Below are positions 1 through 12,409 of a DNA stretch of 64,000 nt, piece after piece. Below the pieces are notes generated by a model. That model was not told the DNA's origin and ran no database searches. It was given only the letters and a program-made list of their open reading frames with translations. The position numbers and the translations under genes were made by a program. Position 1 is the first letter of the stretch. Every line of letters starts with the position of its first letter. The DNA is from Bradyrhizobium stylosanthis (GTDB taxonomy: Bacteria > Pseudomonadota > Alphaproteobacteria > Rhizobiales > Xanthobacteraceae), in the NCBI RefSeq assembly GCF_001641335.1, contig NZ_LVEM01000001.1, positions 1,152,580 to 1,216,579 of the forward strand. Reading direction: 5' to 3'.

Positions 1-601
1 GCTCGTCGGTCACCGCCCGCAGGGCATCGGTCAGGCCGAGGCCGAGCAGGGCCTGAAAACTCTCCCGCGTCTCCGGCTTGAACAGGGCGTCCTCTGTCCA
101 GGCGGCCGGATTGTGCACGTCGCGGGCATGCGGGATGACGTTGAAGTCGCCTGCGAGGATCAGCGGCTCCTCGGTCTTAAGGCGCTCCTTCGAATACTCA
201 AGAAGCCGCGACATCCATTTGAGCTTGTAGGGATATTTCTCGGTCCCGACCGGATTGCCGTTGGGCAGATAGAGGCAGGCGATGCGCATCACGCCCGTCT
301 TGAGCGTCACCACGCCCTCGAGGAAGCGGGCATGGGTATCCTCGTCGTCGCCGGCGAGCCCAGACTTGGTTTCGTCAAAGCGGAGCTTCGAGAGCAGGGC
401 GACGCCGTTGAACGTCTTCTGCCCGTGCGTGACGACGTTGTAGCCGAGCGCCTCGATCTCCAGCCGCGGGAAGGCATCGTCGACGCATTTGATCTCCTGC
501 AGGCAGACGATGTCCGGCTGGCATTCCTTCAGCCAGGTCAGCAGCAGGTCGATCCGCTGCCGGACCGAGTTCACGTTCCAGGTGGCAACTCTGATGGGCA
601 T
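1..601 (-). CDS. xthA: Exodeoxyribonuclease III, 3' end cut off by the window edge
   Basis: The first 200 codons are present and the C-terminus lies beyond position 1. Family members are AP endonucleases and 3'-5' exonucleases of base excision repair. The N-terminus reads MPIRVATWNVNSVRQR, the usual opening of the exonuclease/endonuclease/phosphatase fold. It is followed by CLQEIK, which carries the metal-binding glutamate, and later by GDFNV, which carries catalytic Asp and Asn. The ATG at 601 directly precedes the conserved TWNVNS strand, so the start is secure. The gene is divergent from the histidine kinase that begins at 737, so the roughly 135 bases between them should hold both promoters. 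Confidence 0.93.
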   Translation of the reverse strand, partial: MPIRVATWNVNSVRQRIDLLLTWLKECQPDIVCLQEIKCVDDAFPRLEIEALGYNVVTHGQKTFNGVALLSKLRFDETKSGLAGDDEDTHARFLEGVVTLKTGVMRIACLYLPNGNPVGTEKYPYKLKWMSRLLEYSKERLKTEEPLILAGDFNVIPHARDVHNPAAWTEDALFKPETRESFQALLGLGLTDALRAVTDE

Positions 602-736
602 GTCGGCAAGGCTCCGGGCAGGGGCCTTGGTTAGAACAAAATGCAAACGCGCCCGTCAAGGACGCCGCAAAATCTCCCACAAAATTAACCCGGCTTAAGC
701 CGGCTGCAGGCCATTGATGGGAAAAAGGTTCCGCGG

Positions 737-3067
<2,331 letters not shown>

Positions 3068-3152
3068 GCGCTAACCACGTGCCTGAATATGCGTTCCACG
3101 CCGGTCGGCCGGACGCTGGCAATTCGGATGCGCGGTGTTACCTTGCTCCACC

Positions 3153-4259
3153 ATGCGCATTGTTGTCCTGCTTCTCATCCTGTTCACGGCCTCCGCCCGC
3201 GCCGGCGACGGGCCGCTGATGAGCGCGCACATGATGTTGCCCGTCGTGATCTCCGGCAACAAAGTGTCGCTCGAAAGCTTCGTCATTCGTCCTGATCGTC
3301 CCGGCAAATTTCCTCTCGTCGTGATCACTCACGGAATGCCTAGCGGTGGCGAGGAATTTTTCGCTGAACTCCTCGACCGTTCTCCGGTCGGTTACAGCAA
3401 GGCGGCCGTCGCCTTCGCGCAGCGCGGATATGCAGTGGCCTCGATCATGCGTCGTGGCTACGGCCGATCCGGGGGAGGGTTCTCCGAGTCTGCGCGGCAG
3501 ACCTGCGACTATCTTCCGGCCACGCGCGCTGCCAGCGACGATGTCATTGCGGCGGTCGCTTCACTGAGTCATGAGCCCTGGGTCGACGCCGAGCACGTCG
3601 TCTTGCTCGGTCATTCCGTTGGGGGGCTCGCGGTGATGGCCGTCGCCGCACAGAACATACCGGGAGTCGTAGGCGCCGTGAATTTTGATGGCGGTCGGCA
3701 TAGCTTCTCCGCACCCAACCAACCTTGCTCGCCTGATAATCTGGTCGATGCATCGGCCGCATTGGGGCGCACGGCCCGTGTCCCCCTGCTTTGGCTCTAT
3801 GCCGAGAACGATCAATTCTACGGTCCGGACTTGGCACGGCGCATGTTCGCGGCCTACAGCGCCGGCGGTGCGCCCGCGCAGTTGCATGTGCTGCCGCCGT
3901 TCGGACCGAACGGCCACAACACCGTCATGCTCGCGCCGGCGGACACTTGGTTTCCGTCCGTCGAACCCTTCCTCGAAACGCTCGGTCTTCCAACCAAGAC
4001 CGTCATCGAGGCGCCGCTGTTCGCTGCGCTGCCAATCCCGCCGGGGGCTGTCGCCGCTTGTCGGGAGGCGTTCGCGGACTACCTCGCCAATCCCGATGAT
4101 GCCAAGGCCTTCGCGGTGAGCACGCGCGGTCATTGCGGGACTGGGTTTGGCCGCACAGTTGTCGAGGCGCGCGAGCCTGCCTTGATGAAATGCAAGATCA
4201 ATTCGCGCGGCGAAGATTGCAGGCTTTACGCGGTCGGACAGACGCTTGCGGGGGATTGA
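3153..4259 (+). CDS. Secreted alpha/beta hydrolase (dienelactone hydrolase-like)
   Basis: A 368-residue protein. I start it at the ATG that opens MRIVVLLLILFTASARA, a clear signal peptide. The upstream GTG at 3135 would put six extra residues in front of it. An early strand ends in VVITHGMP, a typical oxyanion region. The nucleophile elbow is GHSVGG, and a later DQFYGPD and GHNTVM are plausible places for the acid and the catalytic His. It is probably an exported serine hydrolase or esterase acting in the periplasm. The substrate cannot be told from the sequence. It converges on erpA with about 75 bases between the two stop codons. Confidence 0.82.
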   Translation: MRIVVLLLILFTASARAGDGPLMSAHMMLPVVISGNKVSLESFVIRPDRPGKFPLVVITHGMPSGGEEFFAELLDRSPVGYSKAAVAFAQRGYAVASIMRRGYGRSGGGFSESARQTCDYLPATRAASDDVIAAVASLSHEPWVDAEHVVLLGHSVGGLAVMAVAAQNIPGVVGAVNFDGGRHSFSAPNQPCSPDNLVDASAALGRTARVPLLWLYAENDQFYGPDLARRMFAAYSAGGAPAQLHVLPPFGPNGHNTVMLAPADTWFPSVEPFLETLGLPTKTVIEAPLFAALPIPPGAVAACREAFADYLANPDDAKAFAVSTRGHCGTGFGRTVVEAREPALMKCKINSRGEDCRLYAVGQTLAGD

Positions 4260-4334
4260 ACCGCAGTCCACGCGACGGCAGCACTCCATCGCGATTCGCC
4301 GGAATGATCCGGCCACGCCCAGTCAAAAGGCGGG

Positions 4335-4664
4335 TCAGACCGAAAAACTGGTCCCGCAGCCGCAGGACGCCGTGGCGTTCGGATTGTTGACGCGGAACGA
4401 GGCGCCGATCAGGTCGTCGACGAAATCCACCTGCGAGCCCTCCAGGAACGGCTGCGAGGCGGAATCGACCAGCACCACCGCATTGTCCTGCTCGATCACG
4501 AGGTCGTCGTCGGTGCGGTCGCGGTCGATGTCGAACTTGTACTGGAAGCCGGAGCAGCCGCCGCCCTCGACCGAGATGCGCAGCATCGCGCCAGAGCCTT
4601 CGCCCTTGAGGATTTCCCCAATCCGGCGTGCGGCCCGGTCACTGATGGTCACGGCAGTCGTCAT
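4335..4664 (-). CDS. erpA: Iron-sulfur cluster insertion protein ErpA (A-type carrier)
   Basis: A 109-residue HesB/IscA-family protein at the usual family length. The three cluster-binding cysteines are visible: Cys37 in GGGCSGF and Cys101 and Cys103 in SCGCGTSF. A-type carriers hand Fe-S clusters to apoproteins in the cytoplasm. The segment VLVDSASQPFLEGSQVDFVDDL and the adjacent FRVNNPNA are typical of the ErpA branch and not of SufA or IscA. It is divergent from dgt with about 110 bases between them, the common arrangement in Rhizobiales as I recall it. Confidence 0.93.
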   Translation of the reverse strand: MTTAVTISDRAARRIGEILKGEGSGAMLRISVEGGGCSGFQYKFDIDRDRTDDDLVIEQDNAVVLVDSASQPFLEGSQVDFVDDLIGASFRVNNPNATASCGCGTSFSV

Positions 4665-4774
4665 CGCAAGTCTCCGATAGTCCCGCGGTCATACCCAATT
4701 CATTTGGTATCCCGCGCCCGACATAGTTAAGTGCCACCATACGCAGAATCAAATGGATAGGGACTAAATTCGCC

Positions 4775-5983
4775 GTGTCCGTCGGAATGGCAGCCCCCCG
4801 CGCGCCCTATGCCTGCGACCCCGACCGCAGCCGCGGCCGGCTGGTCGCCGAGCCCCCGAGCCGGACCCGCAGCCCGTTCCGGCGGGATTGCGACCGGGTG
4901 ATCCATTCCACCGCGTTCCGCCGCCTCAAGTACAAGACCCAGGTCTTCGTGTTCCACGAGGGCGACCACTATCGCACCCGGCTGACGCATTCGCTGGAGG
5001 TGGCGCAGATCGCCCGCGCGCTGGCCCGGCAGCTTGGCCTCGACGAGGACCTCACGGAAACCCTGGCGCTGGCCCACGATCTCGGCCATCCGCCGTTCGG
5101 GCATGCCGGCGAGCGGGCGCTGGACGCCTGCCTGAAAGACTTCGGCGGCTTCGACCACAATGCCCAGACCCTGCGCGTCGTCGGCTCGCTGGAGCACCGC
5201 TATCCCGAATTCGACGGGCTCAACCTGACCTGGGAATCTCTGGAGGGCATCGTCAAGCACAACGGCCCGCTGACCGATCGCAGCGGCGCGCCGGTCGGGC
5301 GCTACCGCGAGCACGGCATTCCCGTCGGCATCGCCGACTACATCAAGGTCTATGATCTCGAATTGTGGAGCTTCGCCTCGCTCGAAGCCCAGGTCGCCGC
5401 GATCGCCGACGACATCGCCTATGACGCCCATGACATCGACGACGGCCTGCGCGCCGGCCTGTTCGATCTCGACGATCTCAGGGCGATGCCGCTGACCGCG
5501 GAGATCATCGACGGGATCGCCGCGCACTATCCCGATCTCGAAGACGTCAGGCGCGGCGCTGAGCTCGTGCGCGAGTTGATCTCGCACCTGATCGGCGCGG
5601 TGTTTGCCGAGGCGCAGAAGAACCTCGCCGCGACCAGGCCGCAATCGGCCCAGGACGTGCGGCAGCTCGGCCGGGCGCAGGTCGCGTTCCCCACCGAGGT
5701 TGCCGCGGAGGAGGCTGCCATCAAGCGCTTCCTGTACCAGCACATGTACCGCCACAAGCGGGTGATGCGGGTAATGGGGGAGGCCGAGCAGATCCTGTTC
5801 GACCTGTTCGCAAAATACCTGAAATCGCCGGCCGAGCTGCCGCCGGAATGGCTGGTCGGGGCGCAGGCCGATGACGAGGGCGACCGGGCCCGGCGGATCG
5901 GCAATTTCATTGCCGGAATGACCGACCGTTTCGCCCTGACCGAGCACCAGCGGCTCTTTGACTCGACCCCGGATTTGCGTTAG
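4775..5983 (+). CDS. dgt: Deoxyguanosinetriphosphate triphosphohydrolase-like protein
   Basis: A 402-residue HD-superfamily enzyme that hydrolyses dNTPs to the nucleoside and triphosphate. The N-terminus has the family signature [15 protein letters not shown]. The metal-binding HD residues are His72 in RLTHSLEV and His101-Asp102 in [13 protein letters not shown], with a later Asp in [13 protein letters not shown] use the GTG at 4775, but ATG at 4787 (MAAPRAPY) is equally possible because neither has a strong Shine-Dalgarno sequence. The stop lies nine bases before argS, so the two genes are probably co-transcribed. Confidence 0.92.
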   Translation: MSVGMAAPRAPYACDPDRSRGRLVAEPPSRTRSPFRRDCDRVIHSTAFRRLKYKTQVFVFHEGDHYRTRLTHSLEVAQIARALARQLGLDEDLTETLALAHDLGHPPFGHAGERALDACLKDFGGFDHNAQTLRVVGSLEHRYPEFDGLNLTWESLEGIVKHNGPLTDRSGAPVGRYREHGIPVGIADYIKVYDLELWSFASLEAQVAAIADDIAYDAHDIDDGLRAGLFDLDDLRAMPLTAEIIDGIAAHYPDLEDVRRGAELVRELISHLIGAVFAEAQKNLAATRPQSAQDVRQLGRAQVAFPTEVAAEEAAIKRFLYQHMYRHKRVMRVMGEAEQILFDLFAKYLKSPAELPPEWLVGAQADDEGDRARRIGNFIAGMTDRFALTEHQRLFDSTPDLR

Positions 5984-5992
5984 GCGGCGCCC

Positions 5993-7783
5993 ATGCCCCA
6001 GACATCCTCATCCCTGCATCTGTTCGCCGATGTGCTCGCACGCGTGCACGCCGCCTGCCGCGCGCTCGCGGCGGACGCCAGCTGGCCCGAGGGCATCGAT
6101 TTCTCGCGCGTGGTGGTCGAGCCCCCGCGCGATGCCACCCATGGCGACATGGCGACCAACGCCGCCATGGTGCTTGCGAAAGAGGCAAAGGCAAAGCCGC
6201 GCGACCTCGCCGAGCAGATCGCCGAGCGGCTCCGCGCCGACGCGCTGATCGCCAAGGTCGATGTCGCCGGTCCCGGCTTCATCAATCTGACGCTGAAGCC
6301 GGCCGCCTGGGCGGAAGCGTTGCGCACCGTGCTGCGCGAGGCCGCCGATTACGGTCGCGTCCGCGGCGGTGCCAAGGTCAATGTCGAATACGTCTCGGCC
6401 AACCCGACCGGGCCGATGCATGTCGGCCATTGCCGCGGCGCCGTGTTCGGCGACGCGCTGGCGAGCCTGCTCCAGTTCGGCGGCCACGACGTCACCCGCG
6501 AATACTACATCAACGATGCCGGCGCGCAGGTCGACGTGCTCGCGCGCTCCGCGTTCCTCAGATATCGCGAGGCGCTCGGCGAGGACATCGGCGCCATTCC
6601 GGAAGGCCTCTATCCCGGCGACTACCTCAAGCCGGTCGGGCAGGCGCTGGCGAAGGAGCACGGCGACAAGCTGCGCGCAATGAGCGAGGCCGAGTGGCTG
6701 CCGACCGTGCGCGCCAAGGCGATCGCGATGATGATGGACGAGATCAAGGACGATCTCGCTGCCCTCAACATCCGCCACGACGTGTTCTTCTCGGAGCGGT
6801 CGCTGATCGAGACCGGCAACAACAAGGTTGCCGAGACCATCGATTTCCTGAAGGCCAAGGGCGACATCTACGAGGGCCGCCTGCCGCCGCCGAAGGGCGC
6901 GCCGGTCGAGGACTGGGAAGACCGCGAGCAGTTGCTGTTCAAGGCGACCGCCTATGGCGACGACGTCGATCGTCCGCTGATCAAGTCGGACAATTCCTAC
7001 ACCTACTTCGCCTCCGACATCGCCTACCACAAGAACAAGTTCGACCGTGGTTTTGCGGAGATGATCGACGTCTGGGGCGCCGACCATGGCGGCTACATCA
7101 AGCGCATGCAGGCGGCGGTGAAGGCGACCACGTCCGGCAAGGGATCGCTCGACGTCAAGATCGTCCAGCTCGTCAAGCTGCTGCGCAACGGCGAGCCCGT
7201 GAAAATGTCGAAGCGGAGCGGGGACTTCGTCACCTTGCGTGAGGTGGTGGATGAAGTCGGCCAGGACGCCGTCCGCTTCATGATGCTCTATCGCAAGAAC
7301 GACGCGGTGCTCGACTTCGACCTCGCCAAGGTCATGGAACAGTCGCGCGACAACCCGGTGTTCTACGTCCAGTACGGCCATGCCCGCGGCCACTCGATCT
7401 TCCGCAATGCGCGGGCCGAGGTGTTCCCGGAGCTGCCTGAGGACGCCGACAAGCGCATTGCCTGGCTCAGTGAGTCGGCCGTTGAACGGCTGTCGGACCC
7501 CGTCGAGCTCGATCTTCTTAAGCGCCTCGCAATTTATCCTCGCATGCTGGAAGCGGCTGCCGCGGCCCATGAGCCGCACCGAATTGCCTTCTATCTCTAT
7601 GACTTAGCGAGCGAATTTCACGCACTTTGGACGAAAGGGCGGGATTTGCCCTATTTACGCTTCATTATCAATAATGATGCAGATCTTACAAAGGCGCGAC
7701 TGGCCATGGTCCAGGGCGTCGTCTCTGTCCTGGCATCGGGCCTCGCCATCCTCGGCGTCCATGCTCCGGACGAGATGCGGTAG
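5993..7783 (+). CDS. argS: Arginine--tRNA ligase
   Basis: A 596-residue class I aminoacyl-tRNA synthetase that charges tRNA-Arg in the cytoplasm. The HIGH motif appears as HVGH at residues 143-146 in [10 protein letters not shown]. The KMSK loop appears as KMSKR at residues 404-408. The N-terminal Add-1 domain (about residues 10-105) and a C-terminal DALR anticodon-binding domain (about 470-596) give the full family length. The ATG at 5993 follows dgt by nine bases. The last 200 bases before the stop are visibly less GC-rich than the rest of the gene. Confidence 0.97.
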   Translation: MPQTSSSLHLFADVLARVHAACRALAADASWPEGIDFSRVVVEPPRDATHGDMATNAAMVLAKEAKAKPRDLAEQIAERLRADALIAKVDVAGPGFINLTLKPAAWAEALRTVLREAADYGRVRGGAKVNVEYVSANPTGPMHVGHCRGAVFGDALASLLQFGGHDVTREYYINDAGAQVDVLARSAFLRYREALGEDIGAIPEGLYPGDYLKPVGQALAKEHGDKLRAMSEAEWLPTVRAKAIAMMMDEIKDDLAALNIRHDVFFSERSLIETGNNKVAETIDFLKAKGDIYEGRLPPPKGAPVEDWEDREQLLFKATAYGDDVDRPLIKSDNSYTYFASDIAYHKNKFDRGFAEMIDVWGADHGGYIKRMQAAVKATTSGKGSLDVKIVQLVKLLRNGEPVKMSKRSGDFVTLREVVDEVGQDAVRFMMLYRKNDAVLDFDLAKVMEQSRDNPVFYVQYGHARGHSIFRNARAEVFPELPEDADKRIAWLSESAVERLSDPVELDLLKRLAIYPRMLEAAAAAHEPHRIAFYLYDLASEFHALWTKGRDLPYLRFIINNDADLTKARLAMVQGVVSVLASGLAILGVHAPDEMR

Positions 7784-7923
7784 TTTGGGGCGAACTACTT
7801 AATGGGAATTCGGGGGTAACCGGCAGAAGCCGGATCGCTTAGACTTGGTTGAATGCCTTGTGGGTCGGAAGCCGTGCCTTGGTCGAGGGGCGCGCGGCTT
7901 TCCCGAAGGGACGCATCATCACG

Positions 7924-9534
7924 ATGGCCGAACGATATCACGACAGACCGTTTCCTTCCGATGACTATGGTCGCGGCGGCGATCAGCATGGAAAGGCGGA
8001 CAGCGATCCTTTGGCCGAGCTCGCCCGCCTGATCGGACAGACCGATCCGTTCGCCGCGCAGGGCCGGCCCGCCGCGCAGCCGCCGGCCGCACCCGCGCAG
8101 AGCTACCAGGACGACGACTACCGTCAGGACGATTATCAGCAGGACTATGCCGAGCCGGCCGCGCCGCCGCCGTCCGGACCGCCGTCATGGATGCGCCGCG
8201 CCAACGTGCAGCCGCAGCCGGCACCCGCGCCGGAGCCCGACTATCCCGTTTCGGTCAGTCCGGTTCATCCGTTGCATCGCTACTCCGCCCAGCCGGCCGC
8301 GCCTCAGCCTGATGTCCATCAGGCGCAGGCGTATCAGGATCATGCCTATCAAGGGCAGGCCTATCAGGAGCAGGCCTACGCGCCGCAGGATCAGGGCTAT
8401 CAGCAGCAGGCTTATCAGGAGCCGTATCAGCAGCAAGCCTATCAGGAACCGCACCAGCAGCCCGATCCGTCGCGCTACGATGATGCGCTCTATGGCCGCC
8501 TGGAGACGGGCGAGCAGGATTTTCAGCGCGACCCGGCCTATCCGGACGATCCTTACGCGTTCCAGAGCGACTATCCCGAGGCCGATCTCGACGAGCCGAA
8601 GAAGCAGCGCGGCGGCATGATGACGGTTGCGGCGATCGTCGCGCTTGCCGTGGTCGGCACCGGCGCAGCGTTCGCTTACAAGACCTATGTCGGCTCGCCC
8701 CGCAGCGGTGAGCCGCCGATCATCAAGGCCGACAACACCCCGACCAAGATCGTGCCGGCGCCGTCGGACTCCTCCGCCAAGGTGCCGGATCGCATGGTCA
8801 CGGGCGATGGCAGCGAGAAGATCGTGCCGCGCGAGGAAGCGCCAGTCGACGTCAACGCCAGGGGAGGTGGTCCCCGCGTGGTGTTCCCGCCGCTGAACCA
8901 GAACGCCAATCCGCCCGCAGTGGCGAGCGTGTCGCCGTCCACGGTGCCGCCGCCGAGCGCGGGTCCGGTCCCGAGCAACGGCACGTTGCCGAACAACTCG
9001 CCGCGTCCGATCAGGACCGTGGCTGTGAAGGGCGACCAGACCGACAGCGCCACGCCGCAATCGGCCGCCGCCAGGCAGCCGGCAGCAGCGGCGGCGAAGC
9101 CTGTTGCAGCTCCGGCTCCTGCGGCCCCGGCCGCGCCGCGCAGTCCGCCGACCTCGGCCAATGCCAGTGCCAACCAGCCGCTCTCGCTCGCGCCGCAATC
9201 GGCGCCCGCGTCCGAGCCGCCGCAGCGGATGGCAGCGACCAACCCGACGCAGATCGCGCCCGCGAGCAGTGGCGGCGGCGGCTTCATCGTGCAGGTCTCC
9301 TCGCAGCAGAGCGAGGACAGTGCGCACGCCTCCTACCGGGTGCTTCAGAGCAAGTACGGCAGCGTGCTTGGATCGCGCTCGCCGGTGATCAAGCGGGTCG
9401 ATCTCACCGACAAGGGCAAGGGGATCGTCTACCGCGCGTTCGCCGGTCCCTATGCGTCGGCCGAGGAAGCGACGCAGGCCTGCAACAGCCTGAAGTCCGC
9501 CGGCCTGCCGACCTGCTTCATCCAGAGGAATTAA
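7924..9534 (+). CDS. SPOR-domain envelope protein with a glutamine/tyrosine-rich N-terminus
   Basis: A 536-residue protein. Residues 1-215 are cytoplasmic and rich in Gln, Tyr, Pro and Ala, including a run of imperfect repeats of the YQEQAYQ type at about residues 135-182. One membrane segment follows a KKQRGG stop-transfer sequence (MMTVAAIVALAVVGTGAAFA). Then come a long Pro/Ala-rich periplasmic linker and a C-terminal SPOR domain of about 75 residues, beginning GGGGFIVQVSSQ. SPOR domains bind denuded glycan at the septum, so a role in division or peptidoglycan remodelling is likely. The adjacent nagZ fits that. I prefer the ATG at 7924 (MAERYHDRP) over an in-frame upstream GTG or TTG. Confidence 0.88.
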   Translation: MAERYHDRPFPSDDYGRGGDQHGKADSDPLAELARLIGQTDPFAAQGRPAAQPPAAPAQSYQDDDYRQDDYQQDYAEPAAPPPSGPPSWMRRANVQPQPAPAPEPDYPVSVSPVHPLHRYSAQPAAPQPDVHQAQAYQDHAYQGQAYQEQAYAPQDQGYQQQAYQEPYQQQAYQEPHQQPDPSRYDDALYGRLETGEQDFQRDPAYPDDPYAFQSDYPEADLDEPKKQRGGMMTVAAIVALAVVGTGAAFAYKTYVGSPRSGEPPIIKADNTPTKIVPAPSDSSAKVPDRMVTGDGSEKIVPREEAPVDVNARGGGPRVVFPPLNQNANPPAVASVSPSTVPPPSAGPVPSNGTLPNNSPRPIRTVAVKGDQTDSATPQSAAARQPAAAAAKPVAAPAPAAPAAPRSPPTSANASANQPLSLAPQSAPASEPPQRMAATNPTQIAPASSGGGGFIVQVSSQQSEDSAHASYRVLQSKYGSVLGSRSPVIKRVDLTDKGKGIVYRAFAGPYASAEEATQACNSLKSAGLPTCFIQRN

Positions 9535-9580
9535 CGGCCGTTTCCTTGACCCCCTCGCGGGGCAGGGTTAATCGGCCGTT

Positions 9581-10609
9581 ATGAGCACGCGGGCCTTCAT
9601 TACCGGCGTTTCCGGAACCGAACTGACCGCCGACGAGCGGGCGTTTATCCGCGCCGAACGCCCATGGGGCTTCATCCTGTTCAAGCGCAATGTCGCGACG
9701 CCGGCGCAAGTTGCTGCGCTTGTTGCGGAATTGCGCTCGGCTGCGAATGCTCCGGACGCGCCTGTCCTGATCGACCAGGAGGGTGGACGGGTGCAGCGGC
9801 TGGGTCCGCCGCACTGGCCGGTCTATCCGCCGGGCGCCGTTTTCTCGACCTTGTACGACACTGATTCGGCGCTCGGGCTCACCGCGGCGCGTCTCAGCGC
9901 CCGCCTGATCGCGGCTGATCTCGCCGATCTCGGCATTACCGTGGACTGCCTGCCGCTGGCCGACGTGCCGGTGCCGGGCGCCGACGCCGTGATCGGGAAC
10001 CGGGCCTATGGCACCTCGCCGGACAAGGTCGCGGCGATTGCTCGCGCGGTGACGGAGGGGCTCGAGCAGGGCAGCGTGCTGCCGGTGCTCAAGCACATCC
10101 CCGGCCATGGCCGCGCCACGGCCGACACCCATTTCAAGCTGCCGACCGTCGACACACCGCAGGACGAGCTGGAACGCACCGACTTCGCCGCATTCAAGCC
10201 GCTGGCCGATTTGCCGATGGCCATGACTGCACATGTTGTGTTTAGCGCGGTCGACCCCGCCCATCCGGCGACGACATCTGCGACAATGATTGCTCAGGTG
10301 ATTCGCGGCGCAATCGGGTTCCAGGGTTTGTTAATGAGTGATGACGTGTCGATGAACGCGCTGGCAGGCAGCATTGCCGAGCGGACCCGCGCCATCTTCG
10401 CGGCCGGCTGCGACATGGCCCTGCATTGCAACGGCAACATCGAGGAGATGCGCGAGGTCGCCGGTCAGACACCTGAGCTGTCGGGGAGGGCGCTGGAGCG
10501 GGCGAACGCCGCGCTCGCGGCGCGCAAGGCCCCGCAGCCGTTCGACCGCGTCGCTGCGCGCGCCGAACTGGACGCATTGATCGCACGGGCAAACACGGCA
10601 TCCGCATGA
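9581..10609 (+). CDS. nagZ: Beta-N-acetylhexosaminidase (glycoside hydrolase family 3)
   Basis: A 342-residue cytoplasmic enzyme that removes N-acetylglucosamine from anhydro-muropeptides during cell-wall recycling. Family signatures are the DQEGGRVQR loop, the flexible His/Asp loop KHIPGHGRATADTH that supplies the general acid-base, and the nucleophile region LMSDDVSMNAL. The length matches NagZ of other proteobacteria. The gene starts about 45 bases after the SPOR gene, and its TGA overlaps the ATG of scpA, so it belongs to the same operon as the condensation genes. Confidence 0.95.
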   Translation: MSTRAFITGVSGTELTADERAFIRAERPWGFILFKRNVATPAQVAALVAELRSAANAPDAPVLIDQEGGRVQRLGPPHWPVYPPGAVFSTLYDTDSALGLTAARLSARLIAADLADLGITVDCLPLADVPVPGADAVIGNRAYGTSPDKVAAIARAVTEGLEQGSVLPVLKHIPGHGRATADTHFKLPTVDTPQDELERTDFAAFKPLADLPMAMTAHVVFSAVDPAHPATTSATMIAQVIRGAIGFQGLLMSDDVSMNALAGSIAERTRAIFAAGCDMALHCNGNIEEMREVAGQTPELSGRALERANAALAARKAPQPFDRVAARAELDALIARANTASA

Positions 10610-11445
10610 CCGCAGAAATCCTATCGTTTGAAACCGGGCGGCCCGCAGAGCTCGCCGAGGGTGAGCCGGCGTTGGTGGTGGACGTCGAGGGGTACGAAGG
10701 CCCGCTCGACCTGTTGCTCGCGCTGGCGCGGCAGCAGAAGGTCGATCTCGCCAAGATCTCGATCCTGGCGCTCGCCGACCAGTATCTCCACTTCATCGAA
10801 GCCGCGCGAAAGATCCGTCTGGAGCTTGCTGCCGACTATCTCGTCATGGCGGCGTGGCTCGCCTTCCTGAAGTCGCGCCTGCTGCTGCCGGAGCCGCCGA
10901 GCGCGGAAGGCCCGAGCGCCGAGCAGATGGCGACCGCGCTCGCCAATCGCCTGCGTCGTCTGGAAGCCATCCGCGAAGCCGCCAACCGGCTGATGAACAG
11001 GCAGCAATTGCTGCGCGACATCTTCCCGCGCGGCGAGCCCGAGCAGATCGCCGAGATCAGGCATCCGAAATACACCGCGACGCTGTACGACCTGCTCACC
11101 GCCTATGCCTCGCAGCGCCAGTCGCGCGTGCTGGCCAGCGTGCATCTGGCCAAGCGCACGGTGTGGTCGCTTGCCGAAGCGCGCGCGACGCTGGAGCGGC
11201 TGGTCGGCAGCATCACCGAGCAGGACGATTGGGGCGTTCTCGACGACTTCCTGGTCCGGCATGTCGCCGATCCGACGCAGCGCGCCACCGTGTTCGCCTC
11301 GAGCTTTGCCGCAGCGCTGGAACTGGTCCGCGAAGGGCAACTGGAGCTGAACCAGAAAGAGGCATTTGCGCCCATCTATTTCCGGAAGGGGCGTCCTAAA
11401 CCGGTTCCGGACGCAGCTCCTGCGCCCGACGCGCCGGTCGCTTAA
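10606..11445 (+). CDS. scpA: Segregation and condensation protein A (kleisin)
   Basis: A 279-residue kleisin that bridges the SMC dimer with ScpB to form the condensin that compacts and segregates the chromosome. The N-terminal helical domain contains the family-typical YEGPLDLLLALARQQKVDL and LADQYLHFIEAARK. The C-terminal winged-helix region ends in EAFAPIYFRKG. The ATG overlaps the nagZ stop by four bases (ATGA), which indicates translational coupling. scpB follows within about 20 bases. Confidence 0.95.
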   Translation: MTAEILSFETGRPAELAEGEPALVVDVEGYEGPLDLLLALARQQKVDLAKISILALADQYLHFIEAARKIRLELAADYLVMAAWLAFLKSRLLLPEPPSAEGPSAEQMATALANRLRRLEAIREAANRLMNRQQLLRDIFPRGEPEQIAEIRHPKYTATLYDLLTAYASQRQSRVLASVHLAKRTVWSLAEARATLERLVGSITEQDDWGVLDDFLVRHVADPTQRATVFASSFAAALELVREGQLELNQKEAFAPIYFRKGRPKPVPDAAPAPDAPVA

Positions 11446-11466
11446 GTGCAAGAAGGAGAATTTGCC

Positions 11467-12243
11467 ATGGCAAGCCTGGCTGAAGTGCGGGTAGAAGAGG
11501 CCGAGCCGATGGAGAACGAAGCCCAGGCACGTCCCGAGGAATTGCGGCTGCTGGAAGCGCTGCTGTTTGCCTCGAATGAACCGCTCGACACCGCGACGCT
11601 GGCCAAGCGCATGCCTGACGGCGTCGACGTCAAGGCTGCGCTCGAGCAGCTGCAGGCCGACTACGCCTCGCGTGGTGTCAATCTGGTGCGGGTCGCCAAC
11701 AAATGGACCTTCCGCACCGCTGGCGATCTCGCCTGGCTGATGACGCGCGAGAGCACCGAGACGCGCCGCCTGTCGCGCGCCGCGATCGAGGTGCTGGCGA
11801 TCATCGCCTATCACCAGCCGGTGACGCGTGCCGAGATCGAAGAGATCCGCGGCGTCGTCACCTCGAAGGGCACGCTCGACGTGCTCTTGGAGACCGGCTG
11901 GATCAAGCCGCGCGGCCGCCGCAAGACGCCGGGCCGCCCGCTGACCTTCGGAACCACCGAGGACTTCCTGTCGCAGTTCACGCTGGAACAGCTCGGCGAC
12001 TTGCCGGGCCTGGAAGAGCTGAAGGGCACGGGCCTCCTGGATTCGCGCCTGCCGACCGGCTTCAGCGTGCCGACGCCGTCGGACGACCCGGCGCTGCGTG
12101 AGGACGAGGATCCGCTGGAACCGGGCGAGGAGCTTGATCTCGCGCTCGCGCCTGCGGTCGAGCCCGAGACCTCGGAAGCGGCTCCGGAAGGCGGCAATGA
12201 GGGTAGCGGCGAGGGTGGCCCCGAAGGCGGCACCGAGGACTGA
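11467..12243 (+). CDS. scpB: Segregation and condensation protein B
   Basis: A 258-residue ScpB made of two winged-helix domains, recognised by LRLLEALLFASNEPLD near the N-terminus and by AIEVLAIIAYHQPVTRAEIEEIRGV. It binds the central part of the ScpA kleisin as a dimer. The ATG at 11467 sits seven bases after AAGGAGAA, so I prefer it to the GTG at 11446. Residues after about 205 form an acidic, Glu/Gly-rich tail that is probably disordered. Confidence 0.95.
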   Translation: MASLAEVRVEEAEPMENEAQARPEELRLLEALLFASNEPLDTATLAKRMPDGVDVKAALEQLQADYASRGVNLVRVANKWTFRTAGDLAWLMTRESTETRRLSRAAIEVLAIIAYHQPVTRAEIEEIRGVVTSKGTLDVLLETGWIKPRGRRKTPGRPLTFGTTEDFLSQFTLEQLGDLPGLEELKGTGLLDSRLPTGFSVPTPSDDPALREDEDPLEPGEELDLALAPAVEPETSEAAPEGGNEGSGEGGPEGGTED

Positions 12244-12296
12244 TGTACCGTCCGTCCACGGGCCCTGCGACCAGTTACCACTTAGCAAGATTACGT

Positions 12297-12337
12297 AGTG
12301 CCAACAGAGAATTGGCACTGCCTTGGTCCTTGTTTTT
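12297..12337 (+). terminator. Possible terminator after scpB
   Basis: A perfect 8-bp stem (AGTGCCAA and TTGGCACT) with a 7-base loop is followed about 13 bases later by a short T run. The T run is not immediately next to the stem, so this could be an attenuator or a weak terminator between the scp and tat genes. Confidence 0.45.
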
Positions 12338-12409
12338 GAGACCCGCCAAGCCTAGGTTTCGGTGAAGATCGGCCGGGTCCCCGGCCATGCGTGTTTGGAG
12401 GGTTGCAGG

